A stretch of DNA of 57,112 nt, taken from NCBI GenBank assembly GCA_021738535.1, contig JAIPBU010000025.1:1-57112 (forward strand), given 5' to 3'. The stretch comes from Bacteroidales bacterium. GTDB taxonomy: Bacteria; Bacteroidota; Bacteroidia; Bacteroidales; VadinHA17. Below are positions 10,101 to 20,820 of the stretch, in pieces. The notes beneath the pieces were generated by a model. It was not told the DNA's origin, did no database searches, and saw only the letters and a program-made list of their open reading frames with translations. The position numbers were made by a program, and so were the translations under genes. Within the stretch, counting starts at the first letter, position 1. Every line of letters begins with the position of its first letter.

Positions 10101-10199
10101 CTCGATGAGGTTAAAGCAAAACTCTCAGAAATAAATATGGAAATTGATAATGATACCCTGAGAGTTGAAGGAAATATACTTAAAGAATATCCCTTCTAA
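7104..10199 (+). CDS. Exported tetratricopeptide-repeat protein
   Basis: 1031 residues. A signal peptide of about 29 residues ends at SAYSQ, followed by at least fifteen degenerate TPR units across nearly the whole chain (for example the YYxxKNYRSAIRYYERV, YFKNGQYNKAAENLEEHL and YNTNENDKAIAQFKDVIE types). No enzymatic domain is visible. The downstream outer-membrane barrel gene starts about 26 bases later on the same strand, so the two form an operon. Large periplasmic TPR proteins usually serve as scaffolds for outer-membrane or secretion machinery; that role is inferred from architecture and neighbour only. Confidence 0.8.
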   Translation: MDKNKYFKTGLAGVLFSLLLLCSTFSAYSQKSVAYDEELSEYSRAKELFEKEKYAASLALFDSFIENADPLADASRVIESEYLAAVSSIRLFNSDAAFRVNRFVDKHQGNPMNNSLLLELANQYYQSKNYRSAIRYYERVDRLELKDDLLPAYYFKFAYSHFMRGDRDKAMLFFSELTDIDTEYTPPAIYYFSHIAYDRKMYRTALEGFMRLTDDESFGPVVPFYIVQIMYIQEDYEGILDIAPGLLKTSGEDRKSELYRLIGDSYFKNGQYNKAAENLEEHLARAKRTGRAGTYQLAFCYYMTEDYDKAINLFQQVTRTKDELSQNAYYLLGDCYLKKEQKKMAQAAFSSAARMDYDRRIKEEALFNFAKLTYETTYSPFGEVIRAFQEYVEQFPASDNIEEAYDYLVSAYMKVKNYRAALQSLDRITHKDEKLERAYQRVAFYRGLELYKDLDLNAAVAMFDKSLEFGRYNREIRARSHYWKGETLHRLNEPERALDEYQTFMGIPGSGSLDEYDMVSYNIAYIYYNRKDYSEALRWFRKYENSSTNTSGRLITDVYNRIADCYYIATEYENAINYYNKVIENGSTGTDYALFRKGFALGLMNNQESKIQVLTKMIDEHSSSALIPNALFERGRAFINVGNEKSGEKDYKSIIASHQNSVFVPRAMVQLGLLYYNTNENDKAIAQFKDVIEKFRSTPEARNAMTGLKNTYMDMNDVESYFAFVRNVEGYGDVSTSERDSLLYISGENLYVDGNCERAIKVFKNYLNEFDNGSFRLNASFYLAECLSSQGNREEALAYYLNVASKPNNPFLEQAYQSLSGIYYLREVYDSSYYFFEKLEKVAELPDNVLKAKIGMMRSAYKMGDARKTITSSEKLLESDLITEEIAREASFMNAKSNFALGNYDRALARFRRVAVEVTSSEGAESKYRVAQILYKKAKYDESEDLIYEFIDQNTPHQYWMARMFILLADISLQKGDEFQARATLESLKDYYQVEDDGILDEVKAKLSEINMEIDNDTLRVEGNILKEYPF

Positions 10200-10225
10200 A
10201 GGCAACCTAAACAATAACAGTGACT

Positions 10226-11962
10226 ATGAAACGAAATATTATATTAAGCATAATTATAATTCTGACATTACCTTTATTTACTCATGCTCAGAGTAACCAG
10301 GATGAACTGAGACGCGAAGTCAGATTGTATAACCCCTTTAAACCTTCGCTGAATAAAGCAAATAAATTAAATTTTTTCCCTGAAATAAATGATACCATTG
10401 CTGCAGTTCCGGAATTTCAATATGATGTGATTCCTAAAGCATTTATGCCCGATTACAAAATAAGATCGATGCAGGCTGCACGTTTGCAACCTGATCCCCT
10501 GCCTGAACTCTATAAAGGATACCTGAACCTGGGTTTTGGTAATTACTTTTCTCCTCTTGCTGAATTGAGTATATCCAGCGACAGGTCAAGAAAGCAGATA
10601 GCGGGCTTGTATATAAGCCATGAATCCAGCTATGGAAAGCTGAAGATAGATGACAATACAAGGGTCTATGGCGGCTATATGGATAATTATGCAAGTTTGT
10701 ATGCTACAAAATTGTTCAGACGGGCAAACCTTGGTGGAGTAATAGATTTTAACCATATCAGGCGCTATGCTTATGGTGGAGATCCTGTTTTAATTGCACC
10801 TGAAACGGGTAAGGATAGCCTCAGGATTGAGTATTTTAATCCGCGGGGAGAGCTTAATTTATATTCTACACGACTTGATTCATCAAAAATAAGTTATGAC
10901 CTGAAACTTAAATATGACCTGCTATATCAGAATAGTATATTTTATCAGCACCTTGCAGCTTTTGATTCAGACTTCGGGTACGATTTTGATATTTTTTACG
11001 CAACACTTGGAGCAGGTTATCAAATGATAACTATACCCAATATTGAAGATAAGCTAAGACATAAAGTTGTCCTCTCACCTGCAATAAACAAGAGAACGGG
11101 GAACTGGAGTTTTATACTTGGAGCACGAATTACTGCTGCTGCAAGATATTTTGATGTCCCCTCAGCAGGTTCTGAATATAAGACTAAACTGTTTTTCCAC
11201 CCGGATCTGAGTTTTTCTTTCAATATTATACCTTCTATCCTCAAGATGTATGTAGGACTCGATGGTGAATACACGGATAATACAGCTAATCAGGTAATCT
11301 ATGATAATCCTTTTGTAATCAGTCATAATATGAATGGTGAGGTGGAAGCAGATGAAAACCTGTATACTATACAACCTACTGACGTTCAGTTAAGGGTGAA
11401 AGGAGGTTTTAAAGGTTTTGCTACCGAGAAAACCGGATATAGTTTTAAGGTTTCCTATTCGATGTTTAATGATATGTTGTTCTATATTAATGATGCATTC
11501 CAGGGACGTGGCTTTACACCGGTTTATGATAGTGGTGAGCTACTCAGGTTGAATGCAGGGTTTTATACAGATATCAATGAGAGAATATCAATTTCCGGCC
11601 AGGCAGGATACTATGATTACAGGCTTGAAACACTTGAAGAAGCATGGAATAAACAGTCATGGGACGGGGTATTGAAAATTGAATATAACCTAAGAGATAA
11701 AATTATTGCCCGGACAGGTTTCTATGCTATTTCGAAAAGATATGGCAGGTTTGGTCCAATGTCCTACAGCAGTTCAACCGATTACCAGGTGAGCGAAATG
11801 CCAATGAATCTGAATCTTAATTTAAACCTGGAATACCGTTATACAAAGATTCTGTCCTTCTGGATGCGAGTCAATAATATTTCCCTTAACAGGTACTATG
11901 AATGGAATTTATACCCCTCCAGGGGCTTCCTTTTTATGGCTGGTTTTACCTATAGTTTGTAA
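10226..11962 (+). CDS. Outer-membrane beta-barrel protein (TonB-dependent-receptor-like)
   Basis: 578 residues from the ATG at 10226; an in-frame GTG six bases earlier is less likely. A signal peptide ends at LFTHAQ. The rest alternates short amphipathic strands with aromatic-rich turns (LNLGFGNYFSPLAEL, GYYDYRLETLEEAW, NLNLNLEYRYTKI) and ends in FLFMAGFTYSL with terminal aromatic/hydrophobic residues, the form recognised by the BAM complex. There is no N-terminal plug domain of a full SusC-type receptor. It is cotranscribed with the large TPR protein upstream. It could be a porin-like anchor for that scaffold; no substrate can be named. Confidence 0.75.
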   Translation: MKRNIILSIIIILTLPLFTHAQSNQDELRREVRLYNPFKPSLNKANKLNFFPEINDTIAAVPEFQYDVIPKAFMPDYKIRSMQAARLQPDPLPELYKGYLNLGFGNYFSPLAELSISSDRSRKQIAGLYISHESSYGKLKIDDNTRVYGGYMDNYASLYATKLFRRANLGGVIDFNHIRRYAYGGDPVLIAPETGKDSLRIEYFNPRGELNLYSTRLDSSKISYDLKLKYDLLYQNSIFYQHLAAFDSDFGYDFDIFYATLGAGYQMITIPNIEDKLRHKVVLSPAINKRTGNWSFILGARITAAARYFDVPSAGSEYKTKLFFHPDLSFSFNIIPSILKMYVGLDGEYTDNTANQVIYDNPFVISHNMNGEVEADENLYTIQPTDVQLRVKGGFKGFATEKTGYSFKVSYSMFNDMLFYINDAFQGRGFTPVYDSGELLRLNAGFYTDINERISISGQAGYYDYRLETLEEAWNKQSWDGVLKIEYNLRDKIIARTGFYAISKRYGRFGPMSYSSSTDYQVSEMPMNLNLNLNLEYRYTKILSFWMRVNNISLNRYYEWNLYPSRGFLFMAGFTYSL

Positions 11963-12049
11963 TAATTTGAAGTCTTGATGTAACGTATTGACAGACAGTT
12001 ATATATGTGTTGATCTTTTGTTCAAAAATAAAGGTTTTTTTCATACTTT

Positions 12050-12084
12050 TTTGGAGGTTTTAAGCCAGATTTTAGTTATCTTTG
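12050..12084 (+). promoter_or_regulatory. Candidate Bacteroidota promoter upstream of gyrB
   Basis: TTTG at 12050-12053 and TATCTTTG at 12077-12084 resemble the -33 and -7 boxes of the Bacteroidota primary sigma factor. The spacer (23) is longer than the usual 19-21. It would leave a leader of about 200 bases before gyrB. In the remainder of the 330-base gap 11963-12292 I see no gene or clear hairpin. Confidence 0.4.
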
Positions 12085-12286
12085 TTGTGTGGCTTAAGTG
12101 ATGTTTAATCAGTCACTTAAAAGAGTATTTATGATTTTGAAGGATTGGATTTACGGGGAGCAAAAGCCAGGTTAAGATGTGACTAATAAAAGGGAGTAAC
12201 AATAACAATTATTTACAAAGAAAATTACATGTCTCAGAGATGAGCGTTAAGGTGAATTTTATATCAATAATACAATTTTTATATAG

Positions 12287-14263
<1,977 letters not shown>

Positions 14264-14285
14264 AAAGATATTATGCGTTTACTGG

Positions 14286-15746
14286 TTACAACTTATTTGC
14301 TGCTTTTTTTAGTAATATTTCAACTTTGTCTGTTACTTCACTGCTGCTGCAATCAAAATTATTTGTCAGTACAGAAAATGCAATTTCATTTCCACTCCTG
14401 GTGTTAAGGTAGCCCGCATAATTCCTTACTCTCGTTGAAGTGCCACTTTTGGCCCTGAGCCGACCGGAGAATACGGGATCCTTGAAGTAGTATTTTAGTG
14501 TTCCGGAAACTGAGGCTTCTGCAAGGGAGTTGTAAAATATACCGGGATACTTACTGTCGTTTTTCATGTAAACCAGCAGACCTGTTATAAATGAAGAACT
14601 GATAGAATTAGACCTTGACATGCCGCTGCCATCAGTCATATAAATACCTGAGGTAGCAGGTAATGTAGTTTGCAGAAAGCCTGATACCGTATCTAAACCG
14701 GAACTTGTACTTGCCTTCTCTCTGCCGGAGGATACATAACCAAGATATTTTAATAACTGTTCCGCGAAAAGATTAACGCTTTCATTATTTGTTACTGTAA
14801 CTATCTCCTGAAGGGTAGGGGATACTGTCGTATGTAAGACTGTTTTTGGCGCTTTTTTAAACTGTGTGGCGAGATCGCTGTTTAATCTCAGGCTGGTCGC
14901 ATTCTCCTTGAATTCAATTCCCATCTCTTCCAGTTTACTTTGCAGGAGAATTGCACTAAGCAGTGGTGGATCAGGTATTGATGCTTTCAGTACAAAATCA
15001 TTCCTGTTTGGAGGTATAGTACCTCTGATAATGGCATGCTCACCGTAGGGTTCAAGATATACATACCCTCTGTCACGCTCGCCATATGAGCTTAACCTGT
15101 TTTCTATCAGCAGGCCGGGTATTTCAGGTTGTATATTAAAAATCTCGGGCTTACTGCCTTCCTTACCGGTTTTAAAATGGATTTTGTACATATTGTCAAA
15201 AACACATATCCCGTGAGTACCTGCACCGTAATAATTCCCCAGGTCGGCCCAGTTCCATCCCCCCGGGGCAGGATGGTAATCGAAAATCTGTGCATCGGCA
15301 ATAACAGGGCCATTTACTCTTTTAATTCCTGTATTATAAATGGCTTCTGCCCATTCTTCTATGGTATTGTCATAGTGCCCCGGGAAATAGCCTGACATTA
15401 AACACGGATCAGCACCGCCCTTGATAATAACAGCACCCTCCAGTACAGAATTGTTATTAGTGAGCCTGCCGGCATATCCTATTCTTGTGGTGAATCGGAA
15501 ATCCGGTCCCAGGATCTCAAGTGCACTTGCTGTAGTTACAAGCTTCATTACAGAGGCACTGACCAGTGACATTTCCTTATTGTGTTCCGCCAGTACCTCG
15601 CCTGAATTAACTTCCCTGAAACATATGGAAATACCTGCATTACGGAATGAAGAATCATTAACAAAATTATTAATATGATCCTCAATCTGCGCAACACCGG
15701 CAGTATTGAGTAAAAAACAAATAAGCAGAATGACTGTTGTTTTCAT
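14286..15746 (-). CDS. dacB: D-alanyl-D-alanine carboxypeptidase/endopeptidase (PBP4 type)
   Basis: 486 residues of peptidase family S13. A signal peptide (about 20 residues, ending at GVAQ) sends it to the periplasm. The penicillin-binding motifs are SVMK (65-68, nucleophile and base), an SxN-type motif in GMSRSNSIS, and AKSGT near the C-terminus. Such enzymes trim pentapeptides and cut D-Ala-mDAP cross-links of peptidoglycan. The gene converges on gyrB with a 22-base gap and is followed on its own strand by nothing. dapF, which makes the mDAP precursor, lies two genes upstream on the same strand. Confidence 0.92.
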   Translation of the reverse strand: MKTTVILLICFLLNTAGVAQIEDHINNFVNDSSFRNAGISICFREVNSGEVLAEHNKEMSLVSASVMKLVTTASALEILGPDFRFTTRIGYAGRLTNNNSVLEGAVIIKGGADPCLMSGYFPGHYDNTIEEWAEAIYNTGIKRVNGPVIADAQIFDYHPAPGGWNWADLGNYYGAGTHGICVFDNMYKIHFKTGKEGSKPEIFNIQPEIPGLLIENRLSSYGERDRGYVYLEPYGEHAIIRGTIPPNRNDFVLKASIPDPPLLSAILLQSKLEEMGIEFKENATSLRLNSDLATQFKKAPKTVLHTTVSPTLQEIVTVTNNESVNLFAEQLLKYLGYVSSGREKASTSSGLDTVSGFLQTTLPATSGIYMTDGSGMSRSNSISSSFITGLLVYMKNDSKYPGIFYNSLAEASVSGTLKYYFKDPVFSGRLRAKSGTSTRVRNYAGYLNTRSGNEIAFSVLTNNFDCSSSEVTDKVEILLKKAANKL

Positions 15747-15808
15747 TCTTACATCAATCCATTAATCCACCTGTTGGTGCGGGTCTCCAGACCCGTGCCA
15801 TTAATCTG

Positions 15809-16912
15809 TCATTCATATCCATAACCTGCTCTCTGCAGTTCTTTCAGGTTTTTGAACGGATTTTCAGGCTTCAAAACATTATTAAGGTGTTCATATATTT
15901 TCATCCTTATCTTCTTGGCAGTCATATGATCCATCCTGTCAAAAGAATGCCCGCCGGGTATATCCTTGAAAATTTCATATTTGAAATTCTTTTTGCCTTC
16001 AGCCTTCAATGATTTTATAAGGTGTTCAACTTCCAGAACATTAACATCTGCATCATTAGTATTGGTGTGTATTAGAAGAGGTGTGCTGTCGTCAAATTTA
16101 TATGCCTGCCATGCCGGTGACCTCCTGCGGTACTCTTCCACATCAGCGTAGGCAGTTTTACCGATATGATAATCTGCTGAATAAAGATCACGGTAGCCCT
16201 GTGTTTTATATCCCATACGTGCAATAAGATCACTTACCGGTACACCTGCAAAGGCAACATCATAATTCTCGGGGTAATCAAAGATATTGTGCAGTGTTAT
16301 CAGTCCTCCATGGCTCCATCCCAGTATTCCAACCCTGTTTTTATCAACTATTGAATAGTTGTCTAGCATATATTGCCTGCTTGCATCCACATCTTCAACT
16401 TCAAGCCCGCCGTAATCAATTTTCCTGTAGTGTGAATACCCGTAACCTGTTGATCCCCTGTATTCAGCTGCAACTATAATATATCCCTGTGAGAGTAATT
16501 CCCTTAAAATGTGAGTATAATAAGTGTTGAAATCAGAGTGTACACCACCGTGTGGAAATACCAGTAGAGGGTATTTTTTTCCGTTTTGTGCGGTTCTTGG
16601 TATAAAGACATAGGAATAGAACTTAACGGGGTTGCCTGCTCCCTGTGCGGTTGGATTTGGCTCATTGCGCAGCGGTGGACCGGTCATCCTGACTTTGTCA
16701 ATATGGGCAATATCTCCTACTTTATTATACCAGTATATATCATCTATCTTCTTTTCCAGTACGTCAAGACGGTGACCAAGGTATTCAAAATTATCACTTA
16801 CCTGCTCTATCTTTTCGTAGATATCTGTCATCCCCGGCTGACTCAGAGATGCAGCAGGAAATAAGAATGAAAGTAAAAAAAGTGTAGTGAGTAATTTTAC
16901 TGTGTTTTTCAT
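15809..16912 (-). CDS. Exported prolyl-oligopeptidase-type (S9) hydrolase
   Basis: 367 residues. A signal peptide ends near ASLSQ. The catalytic alpha/beta-hydrolase domain has an HGG oxyanion motif (121-123), nucleophile GWSHGG (Ser200), an Asp in HTNTNDADV and a His in GGHSFDR. There is no beta-propeller, so it is a compact S9-like peptidase or esterase. It lies between dapF and dacB on the same strand, with 36-62 base gaps. Substrate unknown; exported peptide scavenging is the usual role of relatives. Confidence 0.85.
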   Translation of the reverse strand: MKNTVKLLTTLFLLSFLFPAASLSQPGMTDIYEKIEQVSDNFEYLGHRLDVLEKKIDDIYWYNKVGDIAHIDKVRMTGPPLRNEPNPTAQGAGNPVKFYSYVFIPRTAQNGKKYPLLVFPHGGVHSDFNTYYTHILRELLSQGYIIVAAEYRGSTGYGYSHYRKIDYGGLEVEDVDASRQYMLDNYSIVDKNRVGILGWSHGGLITLHNIFDYPENYDVAFAGVPVSDLIARMGYKTQGYRDLYSADYHIGKTAYADVEEYRRRSPAWQAYKFDDSTPLLIHTNTNDADVNVLEVEHLIKSLKAEGKKNFKYEIFKDIPGGHSFDRMDHMTAKKIRMKIYEHLNNVLKPENPFKNLKELQRAGYGYE

Positions 16913-16948
16913 GCTTTATGTTTTTATTTGGGTTAATATCAATTGGAT

Positions 16949-17725
16949 TTATATATTTATTACTCCGGCAAATACGAATTCAGCGGGTCCTCTTAGATGT
17001 ATACCCGTAATCTTTTCTTTTCCGATCTTAAAGTCTGCATTCAACCGACCTCCCCTGGTTTTTACACTGACACTGTATTTACCTGTTCCCTTATCCCATT
17101 TACTTGAAATGGCTGCAGCAGTTACTCCTGTGCCGCATGACAGGGTCTCATTCTCAACCCCTCTTTCATAGGTTCTTACATAAATGCCATCATCTGAATG
17201 CTGAACGAAATTTACATTTGTCCCACCCGGGGAAAAACTATCAGAGTTCCTGGTTTCTTTACCCTTTTCAAATACATCAACCCTGTTAATATCGGGGACA
17301 TAAATTATATAATGCGGTGAGCCTGTGTTTAGGAAATGATTTCCATCTACAATGGATGGAGCAGGGGTGTCATTGAGACTTATAGATACCTCATTCCCTT
17401 TGCTGCTGTAGCTGTGATTACCATCAGCAGCTTTGAATACACCCTTCAGACCTGATATGCCTGCTTTTTTTGCAAAAGCTGCTGCGCAACGGCCGCCATT
17501 ACCGCACATTCCGGCCTTGTTGCCATCAGAGTTAAAGTATTGCATTGAGAAGTCAGCACCTTTATCTTCATCTATTAATATCAGTCCGTCAGCGCCTATT
17601 CCCATGTGCCTGTTGCATAAGAAACTAACAATACCACTGTCGCTGCTTTTTATGATTTTGTCCCGATTATCAATCATGATAAAATCATTTCCTGCACCAT
17701 GGTATTTGTTAAAAACAATTTTCAT
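16949..17725 (-). CDS. dapF: Diaminopimelate epimerase
   Basis: 258 residues. Converts LL- to meso-diaminopimelate for lysine and peptidoglycan synthesis. The two catalytic cysteines are in MCGNGGRC (Cys74) and LSCGTGVTAAA (Cys197); the N-terminal KYHGAGNDFIMID is also typical. In many Bacteroidota the gene is next to dapL; that is not so here. It is divergent from the HtrA gene. Confidence 0.95.
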   Translation of the reverse strand: MKIVFNKYHGAGNDFIMIDNRDKIIKSSDSGIVSFLCNRHMGIGADGLILIDEDKGADFSMQYFNSDGNKAGMCGNGGRCAAAFAKKAGISGLKGVFKAADGNHSYSSKGNEVSISLNDTPAPSIVDGNHFLNTGSPHYIIYVPDINRVDVFEKGKETRNSDSFSPGGTNVNFVQHSDDGIYVRTYERGVENETLSCGTGVTAAAISSKWDKGTGKYSVSVKTRGGRLNADFKIGKEKITGIHLRGPAEFVFAGVINI

Positions 17726-17898
17726 TTAGTTAAATACTTGTTAAATAACCCTGAAAAATTGTCAGCATTACAAAAAAGTCTGACATTTAGGTAACAAAAT
17801 ACGTGCTTTACCGGTTATAAATATAGTAAAGTTGTACAAAGGTATAGTTTTTGGGTAATGTAAAACAATGTTTAACAAAAGGTAAAAAATTAAATATT

Positions 17899-19338
17899 AT
17901 GAAAGGAAAAGTAATAGCAGGAGTGGCAGCAGTGGCTGTAATAAGCGCACTGGTTGCCTTGTTCGTTTATACACGATTTCTCGAGCAACCTGAAGTCGTG
18001 AATTCAAACGACACCGAGGAAGCAGAGCCCCGGTTTACCAATGTTTTTACTGTTCCGCAGGAAGGGCTTGTTGATTTTTCTGAGGTGGCTGAGAATATAG
18101 TACATACAGTAGTTCATGTAAAAACAAGAACAATACGGGATAATTCCTATCGCAACCCCATCATGGAGTTTTTCTACGGGCAGGAATATAACCGTCCCAG
18201 GGAAGTAAGAGGATTTGGTTCCGGAGTCATAATCAGTTCTGACGGGTACATAATAACCAATAACCATGTTATTGAGGGTGCCGATGAGGTTGATGTTACA
18301 CTTAATGATAACAGGACTTTCGAAGCCTCAATAATTGGCAGAGACCCCAGTACGGATATAGCAGTGTTAAAAGTTGACAGCGAAGATTTACCCTATGTGA
18401 GATATGGTGATAGTGACAGGCTTAAACTTGGACAGTGGGTAGTAGCAATCGGTAATCCGTTTAACCTGACTTCAACGGTTACTGCCGGTATAGTAAGCGC
18501 CAAAGGGCGCAGCCTGGGTCTTCTGAATGATCGCTACAGGATTGAATCATTTATCCAGACTGATGCTGCCCTTAACCAGGGTAACAGCGGGGGAGCCCTC
18601 GTTAATACCTCCGGTGAACTGGTAGGGATAACAACAGCTATTATTTCACCCAGCGGAGCTTATGCAGGAAACTCTTTTGCCATACCCGTTAATATCGTTA
18701 AGAAAGTAGTGGAAGACCTCAGGGAGTATGGAGAAGTTCAAAGAGCCATCATGGGTGTGAATATTGCTGATCTTACATCAGAACTTGCAGAACAGGAGAA
18801 TATAAAGGAGCTTAAAGGTGTCTATATTACAGATGTGGTTCCCGGCGGTGCTGCAGAAGAGGCAGGTATTAAACCGGGTGATGTTATTGTTGAGTTTGAA
18901 GGAAAACATACTGATACAGCTGCCGAGCTGCAGGAGCAGGTTAGTAAAAAACGTCCCGGCGATAAGGTTACTGTTGAGGTGGTACGAAATAACAAGCACC
19001 GCAACTACAATATGGTACTGAGAAACCTTGCCGGCGGAACAGATATTGTCAGGGCCGGGGAAGACAGTGGTGTTATATTTGGTGTGAGACTTGAGCCTCT
19101 TTCTCTTGCCGAAAAAGGTGACTACAAAATTAATTCCGGGATGAGGGTAACCCGTGTTCAAGAAGGTCGTTTTGAAGACCTGGGAATACGAGAAGGATAT
19201 GTAATTTTTGAAGTAAATGGCGAGGAAATAAACAGCTTTGAAGATATACAGGATGCAACTGATGACGGATCAGAGCTGAAGTCGCTGAAAGGACTGCAGT
19301 CAAACGGAACATTTTTTAGTTACCAGTTCAGGCAATAA
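17899..19338 (+). CDS. HtrA/DegP-type periplasmic serine protease
   Basis: About 479 residues from the ATG at 17899, which gives a clean N-terminal membrane/signal segment (VIAGVAAVAVISALVALFV). An in-frame TTG 48 bases earlier would add an unlikely polar extension. Catalytic triad: His123 in NNHVIEG, Asp153 in STDIAVLKV, Ser230 in NQGNSGGAL. Two PDZ domains follow (one around GVYITDVVPGGAAEEAGIKP, a second degenerate one at the end). It degrades or refolds misfolded envelope proteins. Adjacent to rpoD downstream, but a promoter separates them. Confidence 0.92.
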   Translation: MKGKVIAGVAAVAVISALVALFVYTRFLEQPEVVNSNDTEEAEPRFTNVFTVPQEGLVDFSEVAENIVHTVVHVKTRTIRDNSYRNPIMEFFYGQEYNRPREVRGFGSGVIISSDGYIITNNHVIEGADEVDVTLNDNRTFEASIIGRDPSTDIAVLKVDSEDLPYVRYGDSDRLKLGQWVVAIGNPFNLTSTVTAGIVSAKGRSLGLLNDRYRIESFIQTDAALNQGNSGGALVNTSGELVGITTAIISPSGAYAGNSFAIPVNIVKKVVEDLREYGEVQRAIMGVNIADLTSELAEQENIKELKGVYITDVVPGGAAEEAGIKPGDVIVEFEGKHTDTAAELQEQVSKKRPGDKVTVEVVRNNKHRNYNMVLRNLAGGTDIVRAGEDSGVIFGVRLEPLSLAEKGDYKINSGMRVTRVQEGRFEDLGIREGYVIFEVNGEEINSFEDIQDATDDGSELKSLKGLQSNGTFFSYQFRQ

Positions 19339-19425
19339 GGCAGTTGTAATATTGGAATAATAGATTAATCCATCAATCCAACAATCCATTATTCCATTAA
19401 TCCAACTTTATACAATAATTGTTTG

Positions 19426-19456
19426 TTGTTTAGTATTAATAAAAAAGATATCTTTG
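19426..19456 (+). promoter_or_regulatory. Bacteroidota-type promoter of rpoD
   Basis: TTG (19426-19428), a 20-base spacer, then TATCTTTG (19449-19456): an excellent match to the TTTG-N19/21-TAnnTTTG consensus of the Bacteroidota primary sigma factor. The ATG of rpoD lies 23 bases after the -7 box. The spacer before it (19358-19405) is a degenerate run of aatcca/attcca words. Confidence 0.75.
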
Positions 19457-19479
19457 CGAAAATTTTTCAGGAGGCATAA

Positions 19480-20340
19480 ATGAGGCAACTTAAAATTACC
19501 AAATCCATCACCAATCGGGAAAGCGCGTCTTTAGACAAGTATCTTCAGGAAATTGGTAAGGAAGAGTTGATAACGGTTGAGGAAGAAGTAGAATTAGCAC
19601 AGAGAATAAAGAAAGGAGACAGGGCTGCCTTGGAAAAACTTACCAAGGCCAATCTTCGTTTTGTCGTTTCTGTGGCCAAACAGTACCAGAACCAGGGGCT
19701 TAGTCTGCCCGACCTTATAAATGAGGGTAACCTGGGACTGATAAAGGCTGCTGAGAAATTTGATGAAACAAGAGGTTTCAAATTTATCTCTTATGCTGTA
19801 TGGTGGATACGCCAGAGTATCCTGCAGGCTCTTGCTGAGCAGTCGAGAATAGTCAGGTTGCCATTGAACCAGGTGGGTTCATTGAATAAGATCAACAAGG
19901 CATTTTCCAAATTTGAGCAGGAAAACGAACGTACCCCGTCACCGGAAGAACTTGCCGGTGTTCTTGAACTTCCAAAAGAAAAAGTGACCGATACACTTAA
20001 GGTATCTGGTCGCCACGTATCGGTCGACGCTCCCTTCGTAGAAGGTGAAGATAACAGTCTGCTGGATGTGTTGCCGAATAATGACTCTCCTGTAGCGGAC
20101 AAATCCTTGATAAACGAATCATTAGCCCGGGAGATAGACAGGGCCCTGACTACCCTGACTGAGAGGGAGAGGGATATAATAAGATTTTTCTTCGGGATCG
20201 GTTGTCAGGAAATGACGCTGGAGGAGATAGGTGAGAAATTTGGTCTGACCCGCGAAAGAGTGAGGCAGATAAAAGAAAAAGCAATAAGACGACTGAGACA
20301 TACGTCGCGGAGCAAATTGCTCAGAACTTATCTCGGATAG
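19480..20340 (+). CDS. rpoD: Primary RNA polymerase sigma factor
   Basis: 286 residues with sigma-70 regions 1.2 to 4 but no region 1.1, the hallmark of the Bacteroidota housekeeping sigma factor. Visible are region 2 ([39 protein letters not shown]) and the region 4 helix-turn-helix ([20 protein letters not shown]). It recognises the TTTG/TAnnTTTG promoters seen elsewhere here. Its own promoter lies just upstream and a terminator just downstream, so it is a single-gene unit. Confidence 0.96.
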   Translation: MRQLKITKSITNRESASLDKYLQEIGKEELITVEEEVELAQRIKKGDRAALEKLTKANLRFVVSVAKQYQNQGLSLPDLINEGNLGLIKAAEKFDETRGFKFISYAVWWIRQSILQALAEQSRIVRLPLNQVGSLNKINKAFSKFEQENERTPSPEELAGVLELPKEKVTDTLKVSGRHVSVDAPFVEGEDNSLLDVLPNNDSPVADKSLINESLAREIDRALTTLTERERDIIRFFFGIGCQEMTLEEIGEKFGLTRERVRQIKEKAIRRLRHTSRSKLLRTYLG

Positions 20341-20370
20341 ATAAAAATTATCCAAAGTTTTTAAAAAATG

Positions 20371-20400
20371 GCGCGCATCTCAGGATTCGCGCTTTTTTTT
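20371..20400 (+). terminator. Rho-independent terminator of rpoD
   Basis: Stem gcgcg/cgcgc (20371-20375 with 20388-20392) continues past one mismatch into atc/gat and a four-base loop, followed by eight T. It lies 30 bases after the rpoD stop. Confidence 0.75.
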
Positions 20401-20482
20401 GATACCAATTTCTTGAATTTATTCACTCTTCAACCTGGAAAGGTGGCTCTTAAATCTTAACTCGTTAATCTTAATTCATAAA

Positions 20483-20689
20483 TCACCTGACCTTCTGCCT
20501 TGTGCCAATCAGAAAATACAAAAGGGCTCCCATTATCGGGAAGAAAATCACGATAATTACCCAAATAATCTTGTTTAATCCTGTAAATTCATGGGTCAGG
20601 ATATCGATCAGTGCTACCAGGGGAAGCAGGATGGCTATAGCTATGACTACAATCACCCCGATTGGTCCGACCATTGCTAGAAAATGCAT
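20483..20689 (-). CDS. PLDc_N-type small membrane protein
   Basis: 68 residues with two transmembrane helices (residues about 5-27 and 40-62) and the GLNKIIWVIIVIFFPIMGA segment plus a LIGTRQK end, which are characteristic of the PLDc_N domain found at the N-terminus of cardiolipin synthases and as stand-alone peptides. Function unknown. It is the first gene transcribed leftward after the rpoD terminator and is convergent with rpoD. Confidence 0.8.
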   Translation of the reverse strand: MHFLAMVGPIGVIVVIAIAILLPLVALIDILTHEFTGLNKIIWVIIVIFFPIMGALLYFLIGTRQKVR

Positions 20690-20820
20690 TTTGTTAGGTT
20701 TTAGTTTGTATTAAGCATAACTGGTATTGCAATACTAAAATAAGAAAAAATTGATAAATAATTTACAAAAGAGACATCCTGCATTGTGAATCCATTGCTG
20801 TATGGTGAAAATATATCCTC

